A stretch of DNA of 22,498 nt from CAYFJO01 sp964343305 (GTDB taxonomy: Bacteria; Planctomycetota; Planctomycetia; Pirellulales; Pirellulaceae): assembly GCA_964343305.1 (NCBI GenBank), contig CAYFJO010000156.1:1-22498 (forward strand), written 5' to 3'. Every line of letters starts with the position of its first letter. Positions within the stretch are counted from its first letter, which is position 1. Shown piece after piece: positions 1-7,034 of this stretch. Below the pieces are notes generated by a model. That model made no database searches, had not been told where the DNA came from, and saw only the letters and a list, made by a program, of their open reading frames with translations. The position numbers and the translations under genes are program-made.

Positions 1-2
1 TG

Positions 3-86
3 CCTGTCCCCTTTTTGAAACACACCTTTTGCCGGGACGGCCCGTAGGGTGCTCTGCACAACGGTACCTGACCCCTTTTTGAACCA
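3..86. repeat. Two near-identical 20-nt direct repeats upstream of secY
   Basis: Positions 3-22 and 67-86 are the same 20-nt unit in the same orientation with 18 of 20 bases identical. Both share the core CCCCTTTTTGAA preceded by CCTG, then T in copy 1 or A in copy 2. The copies are 64 nt apart. From memory, similar CCTGTCCCC/CCTGACCCC-TTTTT sequences recur in planctomycetal intergenic regions and near REP-associated transposases. That link is not testable here, and no transposase is present. Sequence left of position 1 is missing, so more copies may exist. Confidence 0.55.
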
Positions 87-103
87 TGCCAAAATAAGTG
101 AGC

Positions 104-132
104 TTTACACAATTTAGATATCAATCGACAAT
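104..132 (+). promoter_or_regulatory. Weak candidate sigma70-type promoter before secY
   Basis: TTTACA (104-109) could be a -35 box, one mismatch from TTGACA. It is followed by a 17-nt spacer and GACAAT (127-132), which matches four of six positions of TATAAT. It would give a leader of about 65 nt for secY. In most bacteria secY is cotranscribed with upstream ribosomal genes, so this promoter may not be needed. Such boxes are expected by chance at this AT content. Confidence 0.2.
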
Positions 133-205
133 TCCGGCGGTCACGGATGGCTGCCAAGCGGTTGTTCGCATTTTGAGTGCTGATATCTAAGACGGACCGA
201 ATGCT

Positions 206-1591
206 ATGTGGGAAAAACTCCGCGTCGTCTTTACGATTCCCGAACTTCGCACCAAGATCCTGTTTACGCTGGGATTGTTGGCGATTTATCGAATTGGTTG
301 GCAGATTCCCCTTCCCATCGTCAACCAGCAGGAAATGGGCACGATGGGTGATGGCGGCGGGCTGGCTGCATTCTTTCAACACGCTTCCGTATTCGCGGCG
401 ACCGATTTGAGTCGGGCCACGATTTTCGGTTTGGGCATCATGCCCTATATCTCCGCTTCGATTATCTTCCAGTTGCTGGGCACGGTTTGGAAGCCGATCG
501 AAGAATTGCGCAAAGAAGGCGAAACGGGCCGCAAGAAGATCAATGAATACACTCGGTATCTGACCGTTGTGTTGTGCCTGGTGCAGAGCACGGCTTACGT
601 TTGGTGGTATTTGATGTGGGTCCCCGACAATGCCGGATCAGGTGCAACGCCGCCAAGAATTGACAGTGCTTTCCTAAGCGGGAACACCTTAGGAATTGGT
701 TGGCAAGTTACCGCGATCTTTACGATGACTTGCGGCACGATTTTCTTGATGTGGCTGGGTGAGCAAATTGACGAGTTCGGCATCGGCAACGGCATCAGCC
801 TGTTGATTATGGCCGGTATCTTGGCTCGCATGCCAGGTGCGATGTGGAATTTGATTTCAAACGCCAAGTTTGAATTGGTCGGCATCTCGCAAGGTCGCAC
901 GGGGGTCGAGACGCTCATTGTTCTCATCTGCCTGTTTGTTTGCGTGGTTGTGGGCGTGGTGTTTATCACGCTTGGGCAGCGTCGAATTCCGACGCAAAGT
1001 GCCAAGCATGTTCGCGGTCGCCGAGTTTACGGTGGCACCCGCCAATACTTGCCGCTGCGAATCAATCAAGCTGGCGTTATGCCGATCATTTTTGCGAGCA
1101 GTTTGTTGATGTTGCCGTCCCTGTTGTTTAACTACCTGGCCAGCTTTGCCGGAAACAATTGGTTTGGCAGCATAATGACGTCGTTGTCCAGCATGTTCGG
1201 CAGCAGTTCGTCCTTCATGTACAACATTCTCTATGTCGGCATGATTTATTTTTTCTGCTACTTCTGGACGGCAATCACGTTTAACCCGAAAGAAATGTCC
1301 GACAACCTGAAGGACAATGGCACGTTTATCCCAGGATACCGACCGGGCAAGCGAACGGCTGATTACATCGAAAAGGTGATGGTGCGAATCACGTACGTGG
1401 GTGCCGGTTTTTTGGCACTGGTCGCGATCGTGCCGACGATTGTCTCCGGGTCGTTGGGTGTAGACATGACTGTGGCTAGTTTTTATGGTGGTACAGGACT
1501 GTTGATCGCGGTCAGCGTCGCGTTCGATCTTGTACAGAAAATCGATAGTCACTTGGTCATGCGAAACTACCGCGGACTGTTGGAAGGGTAA
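206..1591 (+). CDS. secY: Protein translocase subunit SecY
   Basis: SecY is the channel-forming subunit of the SecYEG translocon in the inner membrane; it passes unfolded proteins driven by SecA or by the ribosome. The 461-aa product is slightly longer than the roughly 440-aa E. coli protein. It has the family's hydrophobic pattern of about ten helices. Conserved stretches include GIMPYISASII (77-87), the cytoplasmic loop GRRVYGG (271-277) followed by LPLRINQAGVMP (282-293), and NPKEMSDNLKDNG...IPGYRPGKRT (360-384). An extra polar loop of about 20 residues follows residue 138. The ATG at 206 fits the usual N-terminus (an amphipathic helix, then the first membrane helix), although no strong ribosome-binding site precedes it. 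The secY-adk-map order is the classic end of the spc operon. Confidence 0.97.
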   Translation: MWEKLRVVFTIPELRTKILFTLGLLAIYRIGWQIPLPIVNQQEMGTMGDGGGLAAFFQHASVFAATDLSRATIFGLGIMPYISASIIFQLLGTVWKPIEELRKEGETGRKKINEYTRYLTVVLCLVQSTAYVWWYLMWVPDNAGSGATPPRIDSAFLSGNTLGIGWQVTAIFTMTCGTIFLMWLGEQIDEFGIGNGISLLIMAGILARMPGAMWNLISNAKFELVGISQGRTGVETLIVLICLFVCVVVGVVFITLGQRRIPTQSAKHVRGRRVYGGTRQYLPLRINQAGVMPIIFASSLLMLPSLLFNYLASFAGNNWFGSIMTSLSSMFGSSSSFMYNILYVGMIYFFCYFWTAITFNPKEMSDNLKDNGTFIPGYRPGKRTADYIEKVMVRITYVGAGFLALVAIVPTIVSGSLGVDMTVASFYGGTGLLIAVSVAFDLVQKIDSHLVMRNYRGLLEG

Positions 1592-1620
1592 CGAAAGCAC
1601 CTACTCGCGCGAGGTGTCCA

Positions 1621-2178
1621 ATGTTCATTGTCTTTGTTGGACCGCCGGGTGCCGGCAAGGGTACTCAGGCCGAACGTCTGATTGACTATCTCACGATTCC
1701 TCATCTTTCCACGGGCGATATGTTGCGCGCTGCGGTTGCCGCGGAAACACCATTGGGGCTGAACGTCAAGGAATGTATGGAAGGCGGCAAGCTTGTGCCG
1801 GACGACGTTGTCACAGGCATCGTTTGCGAGCGGATTGCCGAGCCGGATTGCCAATCGGGATGTTTGTTCGACGGCTTTCCACGCACGATCACGCAAGCCG
1901 AATCGCTTGACCAGTTTCTCAACAAACGTGGCACGCCGCTCAATCTTGTCTTGGAATTGGCCGTCGAAAAAGAGGAACTGATGAGCCGCCTGCTGGCACG
2001 CAAGCGACCGGACGACACGCCCACGGCGATCGAAACACGCCTCGATGCGTACGGGTCGCAGACAACGCCATTGTTTGACTATTATCGTGGCCACGGGTTG
2101 TTGAAAACGGTCGACGGATTGGGCACGGTTGACGAGATATTCGATCGAATCAAGCAGGTAGTGGACGGCGACCAATGA
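1621..2178 (+). CDS. adk: Adenylate kinase, short (LID-less) form
   Basis: Adenylate kinase interconverts ATP + AMP and 2 ADP in the cytoplasm and sets the adenylate energy balance. The 185-aa product has the P-loop GPPGAGKGTQ (7-16), the AMP-site motif FDGFPRT (83-89) and basic residues around RLLARKRPDDT (123-133). It lacks the ~30-residue zinc or zinc-like LID insertion of typical ~215-aa bacterial Adk: residues 123-141 run straight through where the LID would begin, with no CxxC. This resembles the short, AK1-like architecture. The start at 1621 has GAGG at 1611-1614, six bases upstream. The stop overlaps the map start (ATGA at 2175-2178), implying translational coupling. Confidence 0.96.
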   Translation: MFIVFVGPPGAGKGTQAERLIDYLTIPHLSTGDMLRAAVAAETPLGLNVKECMEGGKLVPDDVVTGIVCERIAEPDCQSGCLFDGFPRTITQAESLDQFLNKRGTPLNLVLELAVEKEELMSRLLARKRPDDTPTAIETRLDAYGSQTTPLFDYYRGHGLLKTVDGLGTVDEIFDRIKQVVDGDQ

Positions 2179-3011
2179 CGATCCGCTGGTCCGATCTAGC
2201 CTCCAGTGATGCTCCGTTTCGTACGCTGCGTTCGCCGCGTGAGATTGGTTTGATGCGCAAGCCGGGGTATGCAGTCTGGAAGGCTCACCAAATCGCCGCC
2301 GAGATGATTCGGCCTGGAATCACCACCGGTGAAATCGACGCGGCCGTGGAAAGGCATTTCAACGAAATCGGCGCGATTCCACTCTTCAAAGGATTTCCTG
2401 GCGAAGTGCCCTTTCCCGCGGTCACCTGCATGTCAATCAACGAAGAGGTCGTCCACGGCATCCCCGGAAAACGTGTGCTCAAGGAAGGTGACATTCTCAG
2501 TATCGACACGGGCTGCAAAATCGGTGGCTGGTGCGGTGACGCGGCGGTGACTCATCCCATCGGAGAGATTTCCGCCGAGTGTCAAAAACTCTTGGACATC
2601 ACTAAGGGAGCATTAGACCTGGCAATTGACCTGATGGGCACCAAGTCGAAATGGAGCGAAGTCGCGCGGGAAATGGCAACGTATGTGCGAGATGCAGGAT
2701 TCTCGGTCGTCGAAGATTTCGTTGGTCATGCAATTGGTCGCGAGATGCACGAACGGCCGCAAGTCATGAACTATTACGATCCGGAGAAGTTCCACGACGG
2801 CGGTGAGTTTGACCTGCGTCCTGGCGTTGTCATCGCGGTCGAACCGATGGTCAACGTCGGCACGCACGAAGTCAAATGTTTGCCGGATCATTGGACGATG
2901 GTCACGAAAGATCGCAAGCCAAGCGCCCATTTCGAGCACACCATTGCGATCACCAAAGATGGTCCGATCGCGCTGACCGGCCCACCTCGGGACGGCGAAG
3001 ATCTTTCTTAG
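2175..3011 (+). CDS. map: Methionine aminopeptidase, type I
   Basis: This enzyme removes the initiator methionine from nascent cytoplasmic proteins with a small second residue. All expected active-site residues are visible in the 278-aa product: substrate His94 in INEEVVHGIP, and metal ligands Asp111 (SIDTG), Asp122 (WCGDAAV), His185 (FVGHAIGREMHE), Glu223 (AVEPMVN) and Glu254 (FEHTIAIT). There is no N-terminal zinc-finger extension and no type II insertion, so this is type Ia. The N-terminal ~20 residues are slightly longer than in E. coli MetAP. The start lies inside the adk stop codon (ATGA), the normal adk-map coupling of the spc operon. Confidence 0.97.
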   Translation: MTIRWSDLASSDAPFRTLRSPREIGLMRKPGYAVWKAHQIAAEMIRPGITTGEIDAAVERHFNEIGAIPLFKGFPGEVPFPAVTCMSINEEVVHGIPGKRVLKEGDILSIDTGCKIGGWCGDAAVTHPIGEISAECQKLLDITKGALDLAIDLMGTKSKWSEVAREMATYVRDAGFSVVEDFVGHAIGREMHERPQVMNYYDPEKFHDGGEFDLRPGVVIAVEPMVNVGTHEVKCLPDHWTMVTKDRKPSAHFEHTIAITKDGPIALTGPPRDGEDLS

Positions 3012-3060
3012 ACCGTTAATCGACTTCTTCGATTTGCGGTTTTCGATGTGGAGTCGCTCT

Positions 3061-3657
3061 ATGTTCTCGTTAAGAAAACCATCCGAAGCCCGGATCATTC
3101 AGTATCTCCTGGACCAACGAGACCAGCCGTTTTCGTATGAAGAGGTCGGCATCACAAGATTTGGCTCGGCCAGTGGCTACATTACGGATCACGAGCGCGT
3201 GACGTTGGGGCACGGAGCAGATGTCTTTGCAAGTGCCAAGGACGCGGTGATGAAATGGAAGATGTTTCCCGAGGAAATGGTCGAATTGTTCTGGCCGGAC
3301 AAGCCGATCGAAGTTGGCGTGGTGGTCGCATTTTTGGCGCGCGGCGCGGGACTCTGGACGCTGAATCCATGCCGCATCGTTTACTTGATTGACGGACAAG
3401 ACGACGACGTGCACCGATTCGGATTCGCCTACGGCACGTTGCCCGACCACCTTGCGCGTGGCGAGGAGAGGTTTTGTGTGGAGTGGAATCGAGAGACGGA
3501 CGAAGTCGTCTATGATCTGCTCGCCTTATCGCGTCCCCAGCATCCCCTGGCCTGGCTCGGATACCCAATCGTGCGTCGAGCACAGGCGAGATTCCGCCGG
3601 CTCAGCGGGCAAAGCTTGTGCAACGCGATCGGTCGCAGCGCGGTGACATTGGCCTGA
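3061..3657 (+). CDS. DUF1990 (UPF0548) family protein
   Basis: The 198-aa product matches the DUF1990 family of bacteria and plants across its length: an N-terminal FSYEEVGITR (24-33) with GYITDHERVTLGHG (39-52), a central VAFLARGAGLWTLNPCRIVYLID (89-111), and the C-terminal signature FGFAYGTLPDHLARGEERF (120-138) with EWNRETDEVVYDLLALSRP (141-159). The biochemical function of the family is not established. The product looks soluble, with no signal peptide or membrane helix. I chose the ATG at 3061 because GGAG (3050-3053) sits seven bases upstream; in-frame TTG (3034) and ATG (3046) starts would add only nine or five residues. It starts 49 nt after map, on the same strand, so read-through from the spc operon is possible. 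Confidence 0.9.
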   Translation: MFSLRKPSEARIIQYLLDQRDQPFSYEEVGITRFGSASGYITDHERVTLGHGADVFASAKDAVMKWKMFPEEMVELFWPDKPIEVGVVVAFLARGAGLWTLNPCRIVYLIDGQDDDVHRFGFAYGTLPDHLARGEERFCVEWNRETDEVVYDLLALSRPQHPLAWLGYPIVRRAQARFRRLSGQSLCNAIGRSAVTLA

Positions 3658-3754
3658 GACTCCATCAACATCACATCCTTTTCTCCGCTTTTCATCGCTT
3701 ATTGGCATTGTGTCACCGAGTCATGGTAGGTTCGACAGCCAGCAGCTTAATAAC

Positions 3755-5440
3755 TCAAATCGTCGCTTCGGCGTCCGTCCTGAGTCGCTGGCGGTAGTAT
3801 TTCAATCCCGGGAAGAAAAAGCACGCCGCGGAGACCGTGCCGAAAATCAAGTGGGCGACGTCTGGCCAGCGGGCCATGAGAAATGCTGTCGCGAACAATG
3901 CCGCCGCCTGGATGTAAAACGAACCGGATAGGATGCCGCCTTTCACAAAGAACACCATCGCTCCGATCAGCGCCAACACGGGCGAAAGTTGTAGCTCGGG
4001 CAAACCGAGTTGCCATTCAACGAGGAACAACAGCGCAATGGCAATGGTGCTGGCACCCCACACGTGTGCGATTTGCCGTTCCACGAATGTCACCGGACCC
4101 ATTCGTCGGCGGAGAAACCAGAATACAAAGGCCCACGTCCAAAATCCGGCCGTCCAGAGGACGAGATAGTACCAGCGCTTAATTTCGATTCCTTCGGCAT
4201 GTTCGGAGATCCAAAACAAGACGTTGGTCAACAGACAGGCACTAAACAACACCAGGCTGTGCCACATCCACAGCAAGCCCCAATTCTCCAAGACGGTTGC
4301 ATGGTGTGTTTCTCGAAATAGCCGAGCGATCACTTGTGTGAGTTTAAAACTGCGTGCCGCAATGGGCTCGTCTTTGCTGAATGCTTCGAGATCTTCGGCC
4401 AATGCACGCGCGCTGTCGTACCGCAGATCCGGTGGTTTTTGCAAACACCGCAGCGCGATCATTTCCAAATCGCGATCGACTCGCGGATCGAGAACGCGCG
4501 GCGGCACGGGGTCCTGTTCCAGCACTTTGAAAACAATGTCCACCGGCGAATCCGCTTGGAACGGCGGTTGTCCCGTCAGCATGTGATAGAGCACGGTGCC
4601 CAAGCTATACACGTCGCTGGCCGGACCGACTTCGCCGCGCGCACCGGCGGCTTGTTCCGGTGCCATGTAGGTTGGCGTGCCCAGCACCGCGCCGGATCTC
4701 GTCAGGTTGACGGGCTCGGAAATTTGTTTGGCGAGTCCAAAGTCGGTGATGTGGGGATTCCCGTCGTCATCGATCAAGATGTTGGATGGTTTCAGGTCGC
4801 GATGCAAAACGCCGTGGCGATGGGCAAAGTGAATCGCGTCGGCAGCCATGCGGATGATTCGCGCGGAATTCTTCTCGTCGAGAGAACCGTCGGTGAGCAT
4901 TTCGGACAGCGTCGTGCCTTTGACGTACTTCATGCAGAAGTAGGGTTGGCCATCGTGCTCGCCGACTTCGTATACGGGCACAATCCCAGGATGATCCAAT
5001 TTGGCGGCAGCTTTGGCTTCCGCTTGGAAACGGTCCAAGTCCGCATCGGATGCCAATCGCCCGCGCAAAATCATTTTCACCGCGACGTCACGATTGAGGC
5101 TGGTTTGCCGAGCAAGGTAAACCACGCCCATGCCTCCCTGGCCAATCTGCTGGAGCAATTCAAAGTCGCCGAATCGGCAGGGCAATTCGAACCGGGCAAC
5201 GGGGGCATGAGCGATCGAAGAGCCCGATCCGCTGTGGCTGTGACTGCCCGCGGCATCGGCGACCATCGCCGTTCCCAGCAATTGACGCAGTTCATCCGCG
5301 ATGTCGGGGTTTGCCGTACAGACGTCCTCCAGGTCGACATTCTCGCCGCGCTGCTGCCGGTCGGTTAGCTCGGACAACATTAATGCGAGTTTTTCGTCTC
5401 GGCTGGTGGAATCGAGAGATTGTGTATTGTCGTTGGGCAC
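3755..5440 (-). CDS. Membrane-anchored Ser/Thr protein kinase (PknB-like)
   Basis: This is a Hanks-type kinase. In the 561-aa product the catalytic domain spans about 93-355: glycine loop IGQGGMG (99-105), Lys122 (VAVKM), alphaC Glu141, catalytic loop HRDLKPSN (213-220), DFG (233-235), and APE-type PEQ after GTPTYMAPEQ. The N-terminal ~60 residues carry an acidic helical segment (residues 15-60, LMLSELTDRQQRGENVD and following) often seen in planctomycetal kinases. The C-terminal ~170 residues hold five or six hydrophobic helices (about 393-413, 424-444, 462-480, 485-500, 505-523, 530-545) and no PASTA or other sensor domain. Start choice: GTG 5440 has AGGA five bases upstream and a TATAAT box 41 nt upstream; the longer GTG at 5473 would be almost leaderless. 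Substrates are unknown. Confidence 0.92.
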   Translation of the reverse strand: MPNDNTQSLDSTSRDEKLALMLSELTDRQQRGENVDLEDVCTANPDIADELRQLLGTAMVADAAGSHSHSGSGSSIAHAPVARFELPCRFGDFELLQQIGQGGMGVVYLARQTSLNRDVAVKMILRGRLASDADLDRFQAEAKAAAKLDHPGIVPVYEVGEHDGQPYFCMKYVKGTTLSEMLTDGSLDEKNSARIIRMAADAIHFAHRHGVLHRDLKPSNILIDDDGNPHITDFGLAKQISEPVNLTRSGAVLGTPTYMAPEQAAGARGEVGPASDVYSLGTVLYHMLTGQPPFQADSPVDIVFKVLEQDPVPPRVLDPRVDRDLEMIALRCLQKPPDLRYDSARALAEDLEAFSKDEPIAARSFKLTQVIARLFRETHHATVLENWGLLWMWHSLVLFSACLLTNVLFWISEHAEGIEIKRWYYLVLWTAGFWTWAFVFWFLRRRMGPVTFVERQIAHVWGASTIAIALLFLVEWQLGLPELQLSPVLALIGAMVFFVKGGILSGSFYIQAAALFATAFLMARWPDVAHLIFGTVSAACFFFPGLKYYRQRLRTDAEATI

Positions 5441-5481
5441 TGTTTTCCTGATAATCCTCCGTTCACTTGCCACTAAACTCG

Positions 5482-5487
5482 ATTATA
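5482..5487 (-). promoter_or_regulatory. Perfect -10 box (TATAAT) before the Ser/Thr kinase
   Basis: The minus strand reads TTTGTATAATCG, giving a perfect TATAAT at 5487-5482. No good -35 box lies 16-18 nt upstream. Transcription from here would begin near 5475, just outside the longest possible reading frame (GTG 5473). This favours the internal GTG at 5440 as the start, with a leader of about 35 nt. The 5474-5709 gap is a divergent promoter region for the kinase and the hemolysin III gene; I see nothing else in it. Confidence 0.35.
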
Positions 5488-5709
5488 CAAAGATGCTCCA
5501 ATTCACCATTGGGTGGCCCGCCGTTGATGTTGACAGGTCGTTTGACTATTAGAATCGACATCATCTCGCTGACTTTCATGATTTGACAGAAATCTCGTTT
5601 TTTTTGGGGGACAACGTCTTGCGAACGGCAGAGAGATTTGGATTAGGTTATACTTTGGCAGTATCGAACACCATGAAGTTGTCGTATTGAATAGCAAGAG
5701 GACGGAAGT

Positions 5710-6429
5710 TTGTTGGCATTCAACCCCATTCCGCTGAGCGGGATTTGCGAACCTGCAAGTTGTTTTTCGCACCTGCTCGCGGCCCTTGTCTTTGCTGGCC
5801 TTGCCATCCAGTTGGTGCGCCGTGGACGGGGAAGCACCGAGCGATGCATTGCCCTTTCGATCTTCGCATTTTCCGTCGTGTTATTGCTCATCGTCAGTGG
5901 CATTTATCACATCTTTCCGGTCAGCTCCACGACTCGCCAATTGATGGTTCGACTCGACTCGGCGGCTATCTTTCTGCTAATTGCCGGAACGTACACACCC
6001 ATGAAAGTCATCCTTTTCAAAGGCCAAGGACGCTGGCGATACTTGGCATTGATTTGGGGACTTTCGTTAGGTGCCATGATTTACAAGACGTTCGTCTTCG
6101 ACGCTATCTCACGCTGGATGAGTTTGTGTTTGTATTTGGGGCTGGGTTGGATCTCGCTCTATTCGTGTTATTTTTTGGTTCGTAAATATGGGCTTCGTTT
6201 TATCGAACCGGTGGTGCTGGGTGGAATCTGCTATACCATTGGCGGCTTGTTAAACTTGTTTCGCACACCGACCATGGTTCCGGGCGTTATCGGTCCGCAC
6301 GAAATCTGGCACTTCTTTGTGATCGCCGCACTCGGCTTCCATTGGCACTTTGCCTACCAGATCGCGAAGGGCGAAGAACACGTGAGTGTCTTGTCTCAAT
6401 CATGCGGCAAGATGGTTGTTTCAGAATGA
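5710..6429 (+). CDS. Hemolysin III / AdipoR (PAQR) family membrane protein
   Basis: The 239-aa protein has seven predicted membrane helices and the conserved motifs of the PAQR/HlyIII family: SGIYH (63-67) in helix 2, RLDSAAIF (81-88), AGTYTP (92-97), and PHEIWHFFVIAALGFHWHF (196-214) in the last helix. His67, His197 and His201 correspond to the zinc ligands known from AdipoR structures, where the metal site carries ceramidase-like activity. The bacterial role is unresolved; proposals include membrane-lipid homeostasis, and the old hemolysin name rests on heterologous expression. Both possible starts are TTG (5710, 5713); GAGGA at 5698-5702 gives seven-base spacing to 5710. The C-terminal ~20 residues are polar. 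A GNAT gene follows immediately. Confidence 0.9.
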   Translation: MLAFNPIPLSGICEPASCFSHLLAALVFAGLAIQLVRRGRGSTERCIALSIFAFSVVLLLIVSGIYHIFPVSSTTRQLMVRLDSAAIFLLIAGTYTPMKVILFKGQGRWRYLALIWGLSLGAMIYKTFVFDAISRWMSLCLYLGLGWISLYSCYFLVRKYGLRFIEPVVLGGICYTIGGLLNLFRTPTMVPGVIGPHEIWHFFVIAALGFHWHFAYQIAKGEEHVSVLSQSCGKMVVSE

Positions 6430-6430
6430 A

Positions 6431-6943
6431 ATGAACACGATACGGACCAGGACCACGTACCTGGAGATGCGTACTCCGCAGACCCGCCACGCAGAGCTTC
6501 CTTCATCGAACGTGGTTGTCCGACGCCTGGTCACTCCGTCGGTCAACGAATACCGCGAACTCTATCGCGGCGTAGGCGAACAGTGGAATTGGATCGACCG
6601 TCTTTTGATGGATGATGACGAGCTGAAACAACTCATCACAAGCAAACATGTCGAAATCTATGTGCTGCAAGTCGATCGACAAGTTGCGGGATTCGCTGAG
6701 TTGGACCGTCGCAAGCGTGACGAGATTGAGTTGGCCTACTTCGGATTGCTGCCAGATTTCATCGGGCGCGGCCTAGGCAAGTTCTTTATTCAATGGACGA
6801 TCAACCAGGCATGGTCCTATCAACCGTTCCGTTTCTGGCTGCACACCTGCGATCTTGATCATCCCGCGGCATTGACGAATTATCTCAAGGCTGGTTTTGA
6901 GATCTACGATGCGAAGATGGTGGAGCAGGTGGTATCGGAATAA
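6431..6943 (+). CDS. GNAT family N-acetyltransferase
   Basis: This 170-aa cytoplasmic protein has a GNAT fold covering about residues 28-165. Motif A, the acetyl-CoA pyrophosphate loop, is visible as LLPDFIGRGLGKFFI (106-120), with the pattern R/Q-x-x-G-x-G as IGRGLG. Motif B is near HPAALTNYLKAGF (144-156). The acceptor substrate (small-molecule amine, peptide or protein N-terminus) cannot be told from sequence. ATG 6431 lies two bases after the stop of the hemolysin III gene, so the two genes are probably cotranscribed. A GTG at 6386 would add 15 residues overlapping that gene, and an ATG at 6467 would shorten the product by 12. No strong Shine-Dalgarno settles this, but the domain is intact in each case. 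Confidence 0.85.
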   Translation: MNTIRTRTTYLEMRTPQTRHAELPSSNVVVRRLVTPSVNEYRELYRGVGEQWNWIDRLLMDDDELKQLITSKHVEIYVLQVDRQVAGFAELDRRKRDEIELAYFGLLPDFIGRGLGKFFIQWTINQAWSYQPFRFWLHTCDLDHPAALTNYLKAGFEIYDAKMVEQVVSE

Positions 6944-7034
6944 TTTGTCACCGATTTGGTGAGCGTTGACCAACCAGTTACTGTCGTATCCAGGACGGAA
7001 AGGAACTCAACGAATCCAGGGACACCAGTTCAGA

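Noticed and set aside
857..1600. 247-codon minus-strand frame opposite secY
   Set aside because: It lies antisense to a fully recognisable SecY, is rich in His, Arg and Gln, and resembles no family.
4334..5368. 344-codon open frame on the plus strand opposite the Ser/Thr kinase
   Set aside because: It mirrors the kinase coding frame, has no recognisable domain, and the kinase on the other strand has every catalytic motif.
6948..6962. TCACC-GATTT-GGTGA hairpin after the GNAT gene as an intrinsic terminator
   Set aside because: The stem is only 5 bp and no T-run follows on either strand.
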